Shown here: positions 1 to 6,821 of the stretch, piece by piece
Layout of the letters: each line of letters begins with the position of its first letter
How positions within the stretch are numbered: position 1 is the first letter of the stretch
Source: JBCDBH01 sp039184055
GTDB lineage: Bacteria; Acidobacteriota; Thermoanaerobaculia; Multivoradales; J023
Reading direction: 5' to 3'
Length of the DNA: 12,473 nucleotides
Assembly: GCA_039184055.1 (NCBI GenBank)
Contig: JBCDBH010000166.1
Span: 1 to 12,473 of the forward strand
Notes under the pieces: generated by a model
Seen by the model: the letters and a program-made list of their open reading frames with translations, nothing else
Database searches by the model: none
Told to the model about the DNA's origin: nothing
Program-made: the position numbers and the translations under genes

Positions 1-2613
1 CGGGCCGATGGTCGAGAAGGCGTCTTCGATGTTGTCTTCATCGAAGAAATCGCGGGCGATCCAAGCACCGAGACGGGCGCCACCGCCACTGTAGGGGGCG
101 ATGGGAATCGCGTACGAGCTCCAAAAATCACTCGCCGTCGCGCCGGGAACATACATGACGTAGGCATCGCCGTTCTCGTCACCGTGGAAGTGACCCTCGG
201 CATCGCCGAGCAGGACGCGCCAGTCGTGAACCCGCTCGACCGCCTCGCCGGTCTGGTTCTTGCCGATGATCCACTCACCCGTTGTGGAGGAGATGTATTT
301 GAAGCTGGTTTCGACGATGTCGAGAAAGCCGTCGCCGTTGATGTCGGTGTGGAGAATCGAAATCGGCGGATAGATCTCGTCGATGCCACCTGTGACACCG
401 TCCATGACCGGAGCGCCTTGGCTGTCGATCGACCAGCCGGTGGAAAGGAGGACGTTCCACTGGGTTTGCGCCATCCAGGTGACTGGAATCGCCGGCAGAG
501 CGACCGGCACCGGCATTTTCTGTACGAGTGGTGTCTGTCCGAATTGGCCCGTCCCGTCGTTGGCGAAAAGAAGTCGCGGAAATCCCCCCTGCTGCTGATC
601 GGGAAGCGGTAGACACCAATGTCCTCGGTGGAGATCGACGAGACTCGGATCGACGTCCGCCGGTTCGGCGAAGTAGGGATCGCCATCACGCGACGGCCAG
701 TTGTCGGCGGTATCGATCGCCCGTCCGATGTAGAGCGGAAAGTCGCCGAGGTCGGAGCGGAGATCGTTGTAGGTGTTGTACTGGATGGCGAAGCGATCGT
801 CGGTGGCGAAGAAGGGATGGCCGCTAGCCACCGAAGCCGGGTGGCTGACACCGACGATCAAATCGATGTCGCCGTCGTAGTCGGCATCGGTGAACTCGTA
901 GTGCACCAGGACCTTTTGATGGTGCCAGTCGGGTACGCGCTTGCCGGCTGAATCGGTTTCTGTATAGCAGCTGTAGCCCTGGAGGTCTTGGCTCCGCGTC
1001 GAGAAGGCCGACACTTGCATGTTCAAGCCACAGAACTCACCGCTCGAGATGGTGCCGAAGCGGTTCGCGTCGTGGTTTTGCCAGGGAACGGTCGGCAGAG
1101 GGATGGTGCCCGAGATCGTCGGGCTGAAGCCGACGCCGGTATTGGCGTACCAATGCGCGACACATCGTGGGCTCGATGTATTGCTGACCGGATCCGTGAC
1201 CAGCTCACTCGCTGCTTCGACCAGATCGAGTCGCCCGTCCCCGTCGATGTCGATCAGCTTGCGGGTGATGCGATCGAAAGGCAGCGGTGTGGAATCCCCG
1301 TTGCCGTTCATGCCTTCCCCCCACTCGTACATGCTGTCGGTGGATACGGTGTAGGTGTTCTTCTTGTCGGGTGAGACGCCGTGCTCCATCTCGAAGAGGC
1401 TGCTGCCGTCGGTAAAGAGCACCTGCTCTTGATCGACCAGCGAATCATCGTCGCCGTAGTCGAAGGTCATCGGTGGCAAGTCGGCGATCACCGTCCCGTC
1501 GAGGTCATAGCCATAGGTCTTGAGACCGATGAGCAAACGACGTGGTGCATGCGTGCCGGTACAGCTGAGCGCGGCGTTGTCGTAGGTGAGGACGTAGTCG
1601 CGAACCCTTTTGAAGCTCAGGGTGCCCATCGAATCGCCGGATGCGGGCCGCTTGGCCTCGGTGACGATTTTGGTGAGGGTATGCCGGCCCGTCGCGATGA
1701 GGATGCCGCTGCGATACGAAAAAAGCGCGCCCTTCGGCGCCTGCTCGACCACTTGACTGGTGCCGTCGGTATCCACCAGGCCACACGAGTCGACCTGATA
1801 CTCGAAGCGGATACGCGCGTGATGGCTCGACGCCACCTTGGTCCGTCGGCCGTATTCGATATCGGTGAGAAGAAATTCGTACGCGGTGGGCCGGTCGCTT
1901 GCGTCGACGCTACCGATACCGGTGTAGCCACCGCGCAAATACACCATCGAATGAGCGTAGGCTGGCACTTCATTCCACTGGTAGTGGTATGCGATCTCGT
2001 TGCCCCAGCGGTCGATATGGCGATAGACGGGCGCGACAATATGGGTCTGCGCATCGCTCCCGCGCTCACCGAGCTGCATGACGCTGCCGTCGGAGAAACG
2101 AACCCGCCATTCGTAGGCGGCCGACGGACGAAGCCGTTCATAGATCGCGAACGTACCGTCGTTCTCCGCCCGAAACGTCGCCACCGCGTCGAAGCTGCCG
2201 GTGTCGCTCACCTCGATCAGCCGGGTTCCGGTGAGACTCGAGACGTAGGTCGGCTCGTTCTCCCGACCGAGCTGACTGCTCGCCGTATCGAGCGAAATCA
2301 TCGGAAAATCGAGCGTCCAGCCGTGGGCGATGCCGCCGTGCACCGCGCCCGCCGAGTTGTAGTGGAGAAGGATCTGCGGGGTCATCCCCGCGCGGTTCGG
2401 TGGCACCTGGATCGGAATCGAATGCGTGAACGCACCCGTGGTGCCGCCCGTGGTCTGACCTGAAACGGCCCTCGACTGCGTTTTGCTCGGCGCGGTCGGA
2501 TTGAATCCGAAGAGACGGGTCGAGCCGAGCCACCCGATCATCAGCAGGCTCAGCAAAGTAAGGACGAGAGTTCGAAACCGTGGATATGAATCGATAGGGC
2601 GGGATGTCGTCAC
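1..2613 (-). CDS. Secreted SpvB / FG-GAP repeat protein (Tc-toxin B / Rhs-like), C-terminus beyond window
   Basis: One uninterrupted frame of 871 codons runs from a GTG at 2613 off the left edge. The GTG start is chosen because GGAGG sits 4 nt upstream and a hydrophobic segment follows at residues 14-30 (RTLVLTLLSLLMIGWLG), read as a Sec signal peptide or anchor. Residues 60-105 match the SpvB N-terminal family (PF03534), with SIPIQVPPNRAGMTPQI, then LHYNSAG and GWTLDF. Acidic FG-GAP/VCBS-type blades follow: DIDGDGRLDLV at 455-465, DADYDGDIDLIV at 576-586 and DINGDGFLDIV at 757-767, plausible calcium sites in a beta-propeller. SpvB plus FG-GAP is the front half of Tc-toxin B subunits and of many Rhs-like shell proteins, so Rhs repeats and possibly a toxin or adhesin tip may lie beyond the window. 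That continuation is inference. It could equally be a harmless surface protein. It follows the glycosyltransferase pair on the same strand after a 110-bp gap. Confidence 0.85.
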   Translation of the reverse strand, partial: MTTSRPIDSYPRFRTLVLTLLSLLMIGWLGSTRLFGFNPTAPSKTQSRAVSGQTTGGTTGAFTHSIPIQVPPNRAGMTPQILLHYNSAGAVHGGIAHGWTLDFPMISLDTASSQLGRENEPTYVSSLTGTRLIEVSDTGSFDAVATFRAENDGTFAIYERLRPSAAYEWRVRFSDGSVMQLGERGSDAQTHIVAPVYRHIDRWGNEIAYHYQWNEVPAYAHSMVYLRGGYTGIGSVDASDRPTAYEFLLTDIEYGRRTKVASSHHARIRFEYQVDSCGLVDTDGTSQVVEQAPKGALFSYRSGILIATGRHTLTKIVTEAKRPASGDSMGTLSFKRVRDYVLTYDNAALSCTGTHAPRRLLIGLKTYGYDLDGTVIADLPPMTFDYGDDDSLVDQEQVLFTDGSSLFEMEHGVSPDKKNTYTVSTDSMYEWGEGMNGNGDSTPLPFDRITRKLIDIDGDGRLDLVEAASELVTDPVSNTSSPRCVAHWYANTGVGFSPTISGTIPLPTVPWQNHDANRFGTISSGEFCGLNMQVSAFSTRSQDLQGYSCYTETDSAGKRVPDWHHQKVLVHYEFTDADYDGDIDLIVGVSHPASVASGHPFFATDDRFAIQYNTYNDLRSDLGDFPLYIGRAIDTADNWPSRDGDPYFAEPADVDPSLVDLHRGHWCLPLPDQQQGGFPRLLFANDGTGQFGQTPLVQKMPVPVALPAIPVTWMAQTQWNVLLSTGWSIDSQGAPVMDGVTGGIDEIYPPISILHTDINGDGFLDIVETSFKYISSTTGEWIIGKNQTGEAVERVHDWRVLLGDAEGHFHGDENGDAYVMYVPGATASDFWSSYAIPIAPYSGGGARLGAWIARDFFDEDNIEDAFSTIGP

Positions 2614-2617
2614 GGTA

Positions 2618-2622
2618 CCTCC
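2618..2622 (-). promoter_or_regulatory. Ribosome binding site deciding a GTG start
   Basis: GGAGG on the minus strand, 4 nt before the GTG at 2613. It fixes the start of the SpvB-like gene, since no ATG precedes the signal-peptide-like segment in this frame. Confidence 0.65.
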
Positions 2623-2631
2623 AATAGTTCC

Positions 2632-2654
2632 GAGGGTGGTGACCTCCAACCCTC
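2632..2654 (-). promoter_or_regulatory. Possible hairpin in the leader of the SpvB-like gene
   Basis: On the minus strand GAGGG-T-TGG can pair with CCA-CCCTC around the 6-nt loop AGGTCA: an 8-bp stem with one bulged base, ending 9 nt before the GGAGG ribosome binding site. No T-run follows, so it is not an intrinsic terminator. It could affect translation or mRNA stability, or be chance in GC-rich DNA. Confidence 0.25.
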
Positions 2655-2723
2655 TGCTAACTGGAGACACGGAGACGAATCCGTGATCCCGCCAGGAGAT
2701 CGTGGCGTTTCTTCTGACAAAGA

Positions 2724-4412
2724 TTACGGTGGCGATGCGAGACGCGTGTGGTTCAGGATCTGACCTCGGTCCGCGGCGACGCCGAGGGCAACCCAAGGGG
2801 CGTCGGGCGCCGGAGGCAGGCCGAGCTTCTTGCCGAGCAGACTGAAGATCGACTGATCGTGGCGATGGGCGACGAAATCGGGGTAGTTGGGGTGGCCGAG
2901 TTGATTCGGCAGGTCGGTCAGGATGCGTGGGTCGGTCGCCGCCTCGAGCGCGTCGCGAAGCCATTGCAGACTGGTTGCACCCCGTCGCATCAGGAGGTGG
3001 GAGGCGAAGCGCTGCGGGCTGTCGGTGATCGCCGGTCGATCACAGTCGAGGAGGATGAAGGCGTCGCGCTTGGTGTACTGGCGTTCACGAAAGCCTTCGC
3101 CGAGCCACAGGACGTCGGTCTCGAGGGCCTCGGCCTTATCGAGAATCGGTCGGACGTCGCGGAGGAATTCGGTGCCGGCATCGGCATAGAAGAGCCAGCC
3201 GTCGTCGAGGTTCTCGAGAGCGCGAAGCAGCACGTAGGGTTTCCACAGCCATAGTCCCGCGCCACGGCGCTGACCGAGGATTCGTAGATGACGCTGAACG
3301 AAATCACCGTCGAGATCGGTGGGCCCAGCGGCGCGTACGGAGCGAAAGCCACCGAGCCGTTCACCTGTTTCCAGGCAGTGATCACGTGCCGCGACGTACC
3401 GTCGGTTGGCGTAGGAGAGCAGCGTCACGGGTAGACGTGATCGAGTGGTTGCCGGGGCTTGGACGGGCGTTTGCGCCGACTCGATCGCCGTGTCGCGTAC
3501 CGCAACCCAAGAACGGATCCCCGGCTTGAGCCAGGATCCGAGCGCGGCGGGTGTCGGTGAACGGTGGGGTCCGGCTTTGGCGAAACCGTTGAAATTCACC
3601 GCCACGGCTCCGGGAACACGCTCGGCGGCGGCCAGCAGCGCTTCGGCGTGTTCCGCGTCGGCACCGACGAACGCCAGGTCATGACCCGGTAGATCGTGAT
3701 CGAGATGGAGCGTCCAGCCAGGTGGTACGTCGACCGGGGGCGGCCATTGGCGATTCCAGGTTTCGGTGTTGTGGTGCAAGAGGGTGAGAGCCCGTTGGCG
3801 TCTGAGCACCTCGAGATCAGCCGACGGCAGGGCGCGGTTCTGCGCCACGACTTTCACCGGACACACCTCGTCGAGACCGAGCACGCGGATGTCGTGCAGG
3901 TGTCGTGTCGCCGCGTGCAAGCGGGCTAGGAAGTGGGGCCCGGTGTTGTCGAAAATGTCTTGAAAGGTGATGTCGCTCCGGGGTGCGCGGTCGAGGGCGT
4001 GGATCACCTGCCCGAAGAAAGGATGCCGTCGTGGCGCCCCGAGCAGCGCGTTGCTGATCACCTGTTGTTCGATCCGAGGACCCGCCTCCAGCGCCAAGAC
4101 GACCGCCTCGTCTTCGAGAAGAGGATCGAGGGGGCGAAGACATTCCATGTCGAGATCCAGATAGACGCCACCAAAGGTGTACACCACGAAATAGCGCGCC
4201 GCGTCGGCTCGCTCGACCGGATGACGGTAGCCGCGATAGGTGTCGAGAAACCACGGGTAGCGCTCAGCGATCAGACGCTCATTGTCGTCGTCGGTCCACA
4301 AGCGGTACTCGAAGGCGGGATGCTCACGTCGAACGCTCGCCACCCACGGCCGGAAGCGTTGCGGGATCTCGGTGGTCTTCCACGATTGATGGAGGATGCG
4401 CTCGATCGGCAT
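2724..4412 (-). CDS. Two-domain glycosyltransferase: Och1/GT32-type sugar transferase fused to an uncharacterised domain
   Basis: A 562-residue cytoplasmic protein with no signal peptide or membrane segment. Residues 1-220 match the DXD sugar-binding transferase family (PF04488; relatives of yeast Och1 and bacterial capsule transferases). HQSWKT lies at 8-13. ERADAARYFVVYTFGGVYL at 67-85 is followed at once by the metal-binding D86-L-D88. Residues about 328-545 form a second domain starting LLSYANRRY, with GAGLWLWKPY (383-392), WLFYADAG (406-413) and HRHDQSIFSLL (516-526). This pattern recalls uncharacterised glycosyltransferase-like proteins of polysaccharide loci, and I cannot name the family. 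Residues about 225-325 look like a linker. The ATG at 4412 is preferred over a TTG at 4424 because GGAG lies 6 nt before the ATG. The start is 12 nt after the upstream GT4 stop, so the two are probably co-translated. Donor and acceptor sugars are unknown. Confidence 0.83.
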   Translation of the reverse strand: MPIERILHQSWKTTEIPQRFRPWVASVRREHPAFEYRLWTDDDNERLIAERYPWFLDTYRGYRHPVERADAARYFVVYTFGGVYLDLDMECLRPLDPLLEDEAVVLALEAGPRIEQQVISNALLGAPRRHPFFGQVIHALDRAPRSDITFQDIFDNTGPHFLARLHAATRHLHDIRVLGLDEVCPVKVVAQNRALPSADLEVLRRQRALTLLHHNTETWNRQWPPPVDVPPGWTLHLDHDLPGHDLAFVGADAEHAEALLAAAERVPGAVAVNFNGFAKAGPHRSPTPAALGSWLKPGIRSWVAVRDTAIESAQTPVQAPATTRSRLPVTLLSYANRRYVAARDHCLETGERLGGFRSVRAAGPTDLDGDFVQRHLRILGQRRGAGLWLWKPYVLLRALENLDDGWLFYADAGTEFLRDVRPILDKAEALETDVLWLGEGFRERQYTKRDAFILLDCDRPAITDSPQRFASHLLMRRGATSLQWLRDALEAATDPRILTDLPNQLGHPNYPDFVAHRHDQSIFSLLGKKLGLPPAPDAPWVALGVAADRGQILNHTRLASPP

Positions 4413-4418
4413 GCTCGG

Positions 4419-4422
4419 CTCC
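4419..4422 (-). promoter_or_regulatory. Ribosome binding site choosing ATG 4412 over TTG 4424
   Basis: GGAG on the minus strand lies 6 nt upstream of the ATG at 4412, directly after the TAG of the preceding GT4 gene. A TTG codon at 4424 in the same frame overlaps this motif and has no ribosome binding site of its own. Confidence 0.55.
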
Positions 4423-4424
4423 AA

Positions 4425-5492
4425 CTAGTGGTGGTTGTCGCGGGAAAGCTCGGCCAGCGCGATCTCGGCGGCTCGATCCCAGGTCCAGCGTTCGAGCACG
4501 GCCGCTCGACCACGCTGTCCGAGGGCCGTGCCACGTTCGGGATGTTCGAAGGCTCGCCGCAGCAGCTCGACCAGGTGATCGACGCTCGGCTCACCCCAGA
4601 AGCCGACATCTTCGTCGTCTGATGTGTCCCAACCGTAGGCCGCGGGTCGGCTGTCGGTCTCGATGCGATCGGCCACCTGATCGTCGAGCAGCTCATCGAG
4701 CGCGCCAAAGGCCGGGGCGATCACCGGTTTGGCGCAGGCGAGAGCCTCGAAGATCGGCAACCCCCAGCCTTCGCCACGCGTCGCCGACACGAACACATCG
4801 CTGCGGTTGTAGAGCAGGACCAGAGACAGCAGCCGAGTTGGTCGACTCCAGTGGACCGGGGCGTGCGCTCCGAGACCGAGCTCGTCGAGCGCCGCGTCGA
4901 GCGACCAGCCTGAGTTTCGCTCGTCGTAGGTGTGAAGGATCAGCTCGACCGGATCGTCGGGCGTGAAGGCTCGTGCCCAGGCACGTAGCAAGAGGTCGAA
5001 CCCCTTGCGGCGTTCCCATTTGCCGACACAGAGAAAACGAAACGGTCGGTCGCCTGTACCGTCTTGCGGGATCGGTCGGAACAGATCCGAATCGACGCCC
5101 TCGGGCACGACTCGGATCGGGATCGTGCGCAGTCCCGAGTCGATGAGGATCTGACGGCCCCAGGCGGTGGGTGTCCAGATTTCGTCGAGGTCGCGAAGGT
5201 GGCGGAGCCGAGACTCCGGCATCCGGCTGGTCTCCCACACGACCCAGCCGATCCGTCTCCGCCCTCGGATGCGGGTCATGACGTCGGGAGCGCCGATTCC
5301 CAGACCGATGGTCGTCGAGAGGTCGGCCCGACCCTTCTCCAGCCATTGTCGCCACGGTTCCGAGGTCGGGAGACGGGTCGGGTCGAGCGGCACCCAGGCC
5401 ACATCGAGATGACGACTGATGGCATGAGCAAAGCCCGAGGCGTGCCGAGCGACACCGGAAATGGAATCGAGATGGCCGTAGATCGTGAGCAT
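4425..5492 (-). CDS. GT4 family glycosyltransferase
   Basis: A 355-residue GT-B fold enzyme of glycosyltransferase group 1 (PF00534 type), transferring a nucleotide-activated sugar in the cytoplasm. The N-terminal half has a glycine turn at 10-20 (SISGVARHASG) and VVWETSRMP at 84-92. The C-terminal nucleotide-binding half has VGKWERRKGFDLLLRAW at 156-172. The E-X7-E donor motif is clear: EGWGLPIFEALACAKPVI at 241-258, with E241 and E249. The length is normal for the family. ATG 5492 is the only reasonable start in frame, although no clear Shine-Dalgarno sequence precedes it. It is the first gene of a minus-strand pair with the fusion glycosyltransferase downstream and is divergent from the plus-strand GT4 gene. 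Family assignment is firm; the sugar specificity cannot be read from the sequence. Confidence 0.93.
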   Translation of the reverse strand: MLTIYGHLDSISGVARHASGFAHAISRHLDVAWVPLDPTRLPTSEPWRQWLEKGRADLSTTIGLGIGAPDVMTRIRGRRRIGWVVWETSRMPESRLRHLRDLDEIWTPTAWGRQILIDSGLRTIPIRVVPEGVDSDLFRPIPQDGTGDRPFRFLCVGKWERRKGFDLLLRAWARAFTPDDPVELILHTYDERNSGWSLDAALDELGLGAHAPVHWSRPTRLLSLVLLYNRSDVFVSATRGEGWGLPIFEALACAKPVIAPAFGALDELLDDQVADRIETDSRPAAYGWDTSDDEDVGFWGEPSVDHLVELLRRAFEHPERGTALGQRGRAAVLERWTWDRAAEIALAELSRDNHH

Positions 5493-5573
5493 CGTGTGGC
5501 GAGGCCTGCAGCAAGCAAGGGCCGTCGGTAGACGACGATTCTGCCACGCCGACAGTCGGTAGAATCACCGGCG
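5493..5573. promoter_or_regulatory. Divergent promoter/operator region between two GT4 genes
   Basis: This 81-bp spacer must carry the start signals for at least the plus-strand genes and probably both directions. A plus-strand TAGAAT at 5560-5565 resembles a -10 box and would start transcription at about 5572, next to the ATG at 5574. A minus-strand CAGAAT at 5543-5538 could serve the leftward gene, with a leader of about 39 nt. No good -35 box is visible for either. GTCGGTAG occurs twice in direct orientation (5524-5531 and 5555-5562, 31 bp apart), and the second copy overlaps the palindrome CCGACAGTCGG (5549-5559), a possible operator. The placement of the promoters is inference. Confidence 0.4.
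5549..5559. repeat. 11-bp palindrome, possible operator
   Basis: CCGACAGTCGG is a perfect inverted repeat with a central A, one base before the plus-strand TAGAAT. A regulator bound here could control both directions, but a palindrome this short can arise by chance. Confidence 0.3.
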
Positions 5574-6821
5574 ATGCAACGCGAGCAAGTCTCGAAGCCT
5601 GGAGCTTTGCTGGTCACGCCGATCTGGCCGGCTTCGTCGGGCAACGGTCTGGCGATGCGGGCCGGTCTGCTCCTGCGCGCCCTGGCTCGGGATCATCGCG
5701 TCGACGTGTGGTGTATTCCGGTGTCAGGTGGATCGGAAGCGCTACCTGCCGCGCGACAGCCGTCGATCGATCGGCACGTGGTCGCCGGGCTGGAGATTGA
5801 TCCGGGATGGCTGCTGGCCACACGCGTCGGTCCCGAAGCGCTGCTGCGCTTGGGTCGCCCCACGGCCTGTCGCTTCGTCACCCACACGGCGGTGGCGCGG
5901 CTCCACGGTGAGCTGGATCCCCTGGACTATCGCTATACGTTGGTGTTTCGGAGCTATTTGCTGCCCTTTGTACGGCCGATCGAGCAGAGTGGTGGCTCGC
6001 TCGGTTTTCGGCTCGTCGATCTCGACGATGACGAAGCGACGACCCATCGGCGTCTGGCCGAGCTCGATCCCACGCATGCGGCCAGGCATCGTCTCGAAGC
6101 CGAGCTCTACGAGACGCTCGAAGCGACCCATCTACCGTGGGCCGATCATCTCCTGGTGGCCCAGGACGAACACGCTGAACGCGTCCGTCGACGCTTGCCC
6201 GGTCTGGGGGTCGATGTCCTGCCGAACGCGGTGGCGGTGCCCGATCGTTCGACGTCGTGGGAACGTCCCGAGAGTACCGAGGTCGGGGCGACGGCCCTGC
6301 GGCTGCTGCTGGCCGGCAACTTGACCTACCTGCCGAACCGGGCAGCCGCCAGGGAGCTGGCGTTGGCCATCGTGCCGCGACTACGGAGCCAAGGCCTGAA
6401 TGTGCGGCTGCGTTTGATCGGTCGCCGACCGTCACCGGACGTCGTCGAGCTCGGCACGCTGGACGATGTCGAGCTGTTGACCGATGTCGATGATCTCGAG
6501 CCTCACTACGCCTGGGCCGATCAGGTGGTGCTACCGCTTCGGGCCGGCGGTGGCACCCGGATCAAGATTCTCGAGGCGTTTGCCTCAGGTGTGCCAGTCG
6601 TCACCACCTCGATGGGCGCCGACGGCTTGCGGGTCCGCGATGGTGAACACATGCTGATCGCCGAGACCGTCGACGAGCTGGTCGCCGCTTCGTTGCGATT
6701 GACTCGATCGCCGGATTTGTGCCGAAGCTTGAGCGAAAGCGCCTACGATTGGGTGCGACGCCATCACGACCAGGATGGCGTCAGCCATCGCTTTGCCGAC
6801 TCTCTCGAGGTTCTTGCATGA
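5574..6821 (+). CDS. GT4 family glycosyltransferase (PEP-CTERM/exosortase-locus-like type)
   Basis: A 415-residue GT-B glycosyltransferase. The N-terminal domain opens with ALLVTPIWPASSGNGLAMRA (11-30), the glycine-rich acceptor-side loop. FRLVDLDDDEATTHRRLAEL at 145-164 resembles the aspartate-rich segment of Stp1-type sugar transferases of exopolysaccharide loci. The C-terminal domain has AGNLTYLPNRAA (247-258) and the strongly conserved PLRAGGGTRIKILEAFASGV (321-340), with the donor-site glutamate E334. There is no signal peptide. The start ATG has no Shine-Dalgarno sequence, and the only -10-like box lies so close that the message may be leaderless. The ATGA overlap with the fucosyltransferase-like gene downstream indicates a two-gene operon with coupled translation. 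Family is certain; donor and acceptor are unknown. Confidence 0.93.
   Translation: MQREQVSKPGALLVTPIWPASSGNGLAMRAGLLLRALARDHRVDVWCIPVSGGSEALPAARQPSIDRHVVAGLEIDPGWLLATRVGPEALLRLGRPTACRFVTHTAVARLHGELDPLDYRYTLVFRSYLLPFVRPIEQSGGSLGFRLVDLDDDEATTHRRLAELDPTHAARHRLEAELYETLEATHLPWADHLLVAQDEHAERVRRRLPGLGVDVLPNAVAVPDRSTSWERPESTEVGATALRLLLAGNLTYLPNRAAARELALAIVPRLRSQGLNVRLRLIGRRPSPDVVELGTLDDVELLTDVDDLEPHYAWADQVVLPLRAGGGTRIKILEAFASGVPVVTTSMGADGLRVRDGEHMLIAETVDELVAASLRLTRSPDLCRSLSESAYDWVRRHHDQDGVSHRFADSLEVLA
6807..6810 (+). promoter_or_regulatory. Ribosome binding site deciding the GT10 start
   Basis: GAGG lies 7 nt before ATG 6818, inside the end of the upstream GT4 gene. It supports the internal ATG over a 33-residue N-terminal extension in the same frame that would overlap the GT4 gene by about 100 bp and has no family resemblance. 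Confidence 0.6.

Larger units (their letters stand above)
2614..2723. other. Intergenic spacer holding the leader of the SpvB-like gene
   Basis: This 110-bp gap is the largest in the window. It contains a short inverted repeat near the SpvB-like gene start and a direct repeat of TTGGAGGT (minus strand, at 2617-2624 and 2642-2649). The copy nearer the gene is its ribosome binding site; the farther copy has no start codon behind it. I see no convincing -35/-10 pair and no stem followed by a T-run, so whether the SpvB-like gene is co-transcribed with the glycosyltransferase pair upstream is open. Confidence 0.5.

Noticed and set aside
2041..2141. Suspected frameshift in the SpvB-like gene
   Set aside because: A first reading gave a stop near 2070, but rereading the bases at 2085-2115 shows the frame is intact (YEWRVRFSDGSVMQLG), so the gene is not broken here.
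1381..2463. 360-codon open frame on the plus strand
   Set aside because: It is antisense to the SpvB-like gene, whose frame is unbroken for 871 codons with recognisable domains and a ribosome binding site. The plus-strand product is valine/arginine-rich with no motif, as expected for a GC-rich shadow frame.
2676..2716. Possible intrinsic terminator (CGCCA...TGGCG followed by TTTCTTCT on the plus strand)
   Set aside because: The stem is only 5 bp with an 8-base loop, and no plus-strand gene ends here. On the minus strand, where transcription ends, no T-run follows.
3933..4622. 229-codon open frame on the plus strand
   Set aside because: It runs antisense across the junction of two well-supported minus-strand glycosyltransferase genes and has no recognisable motif.
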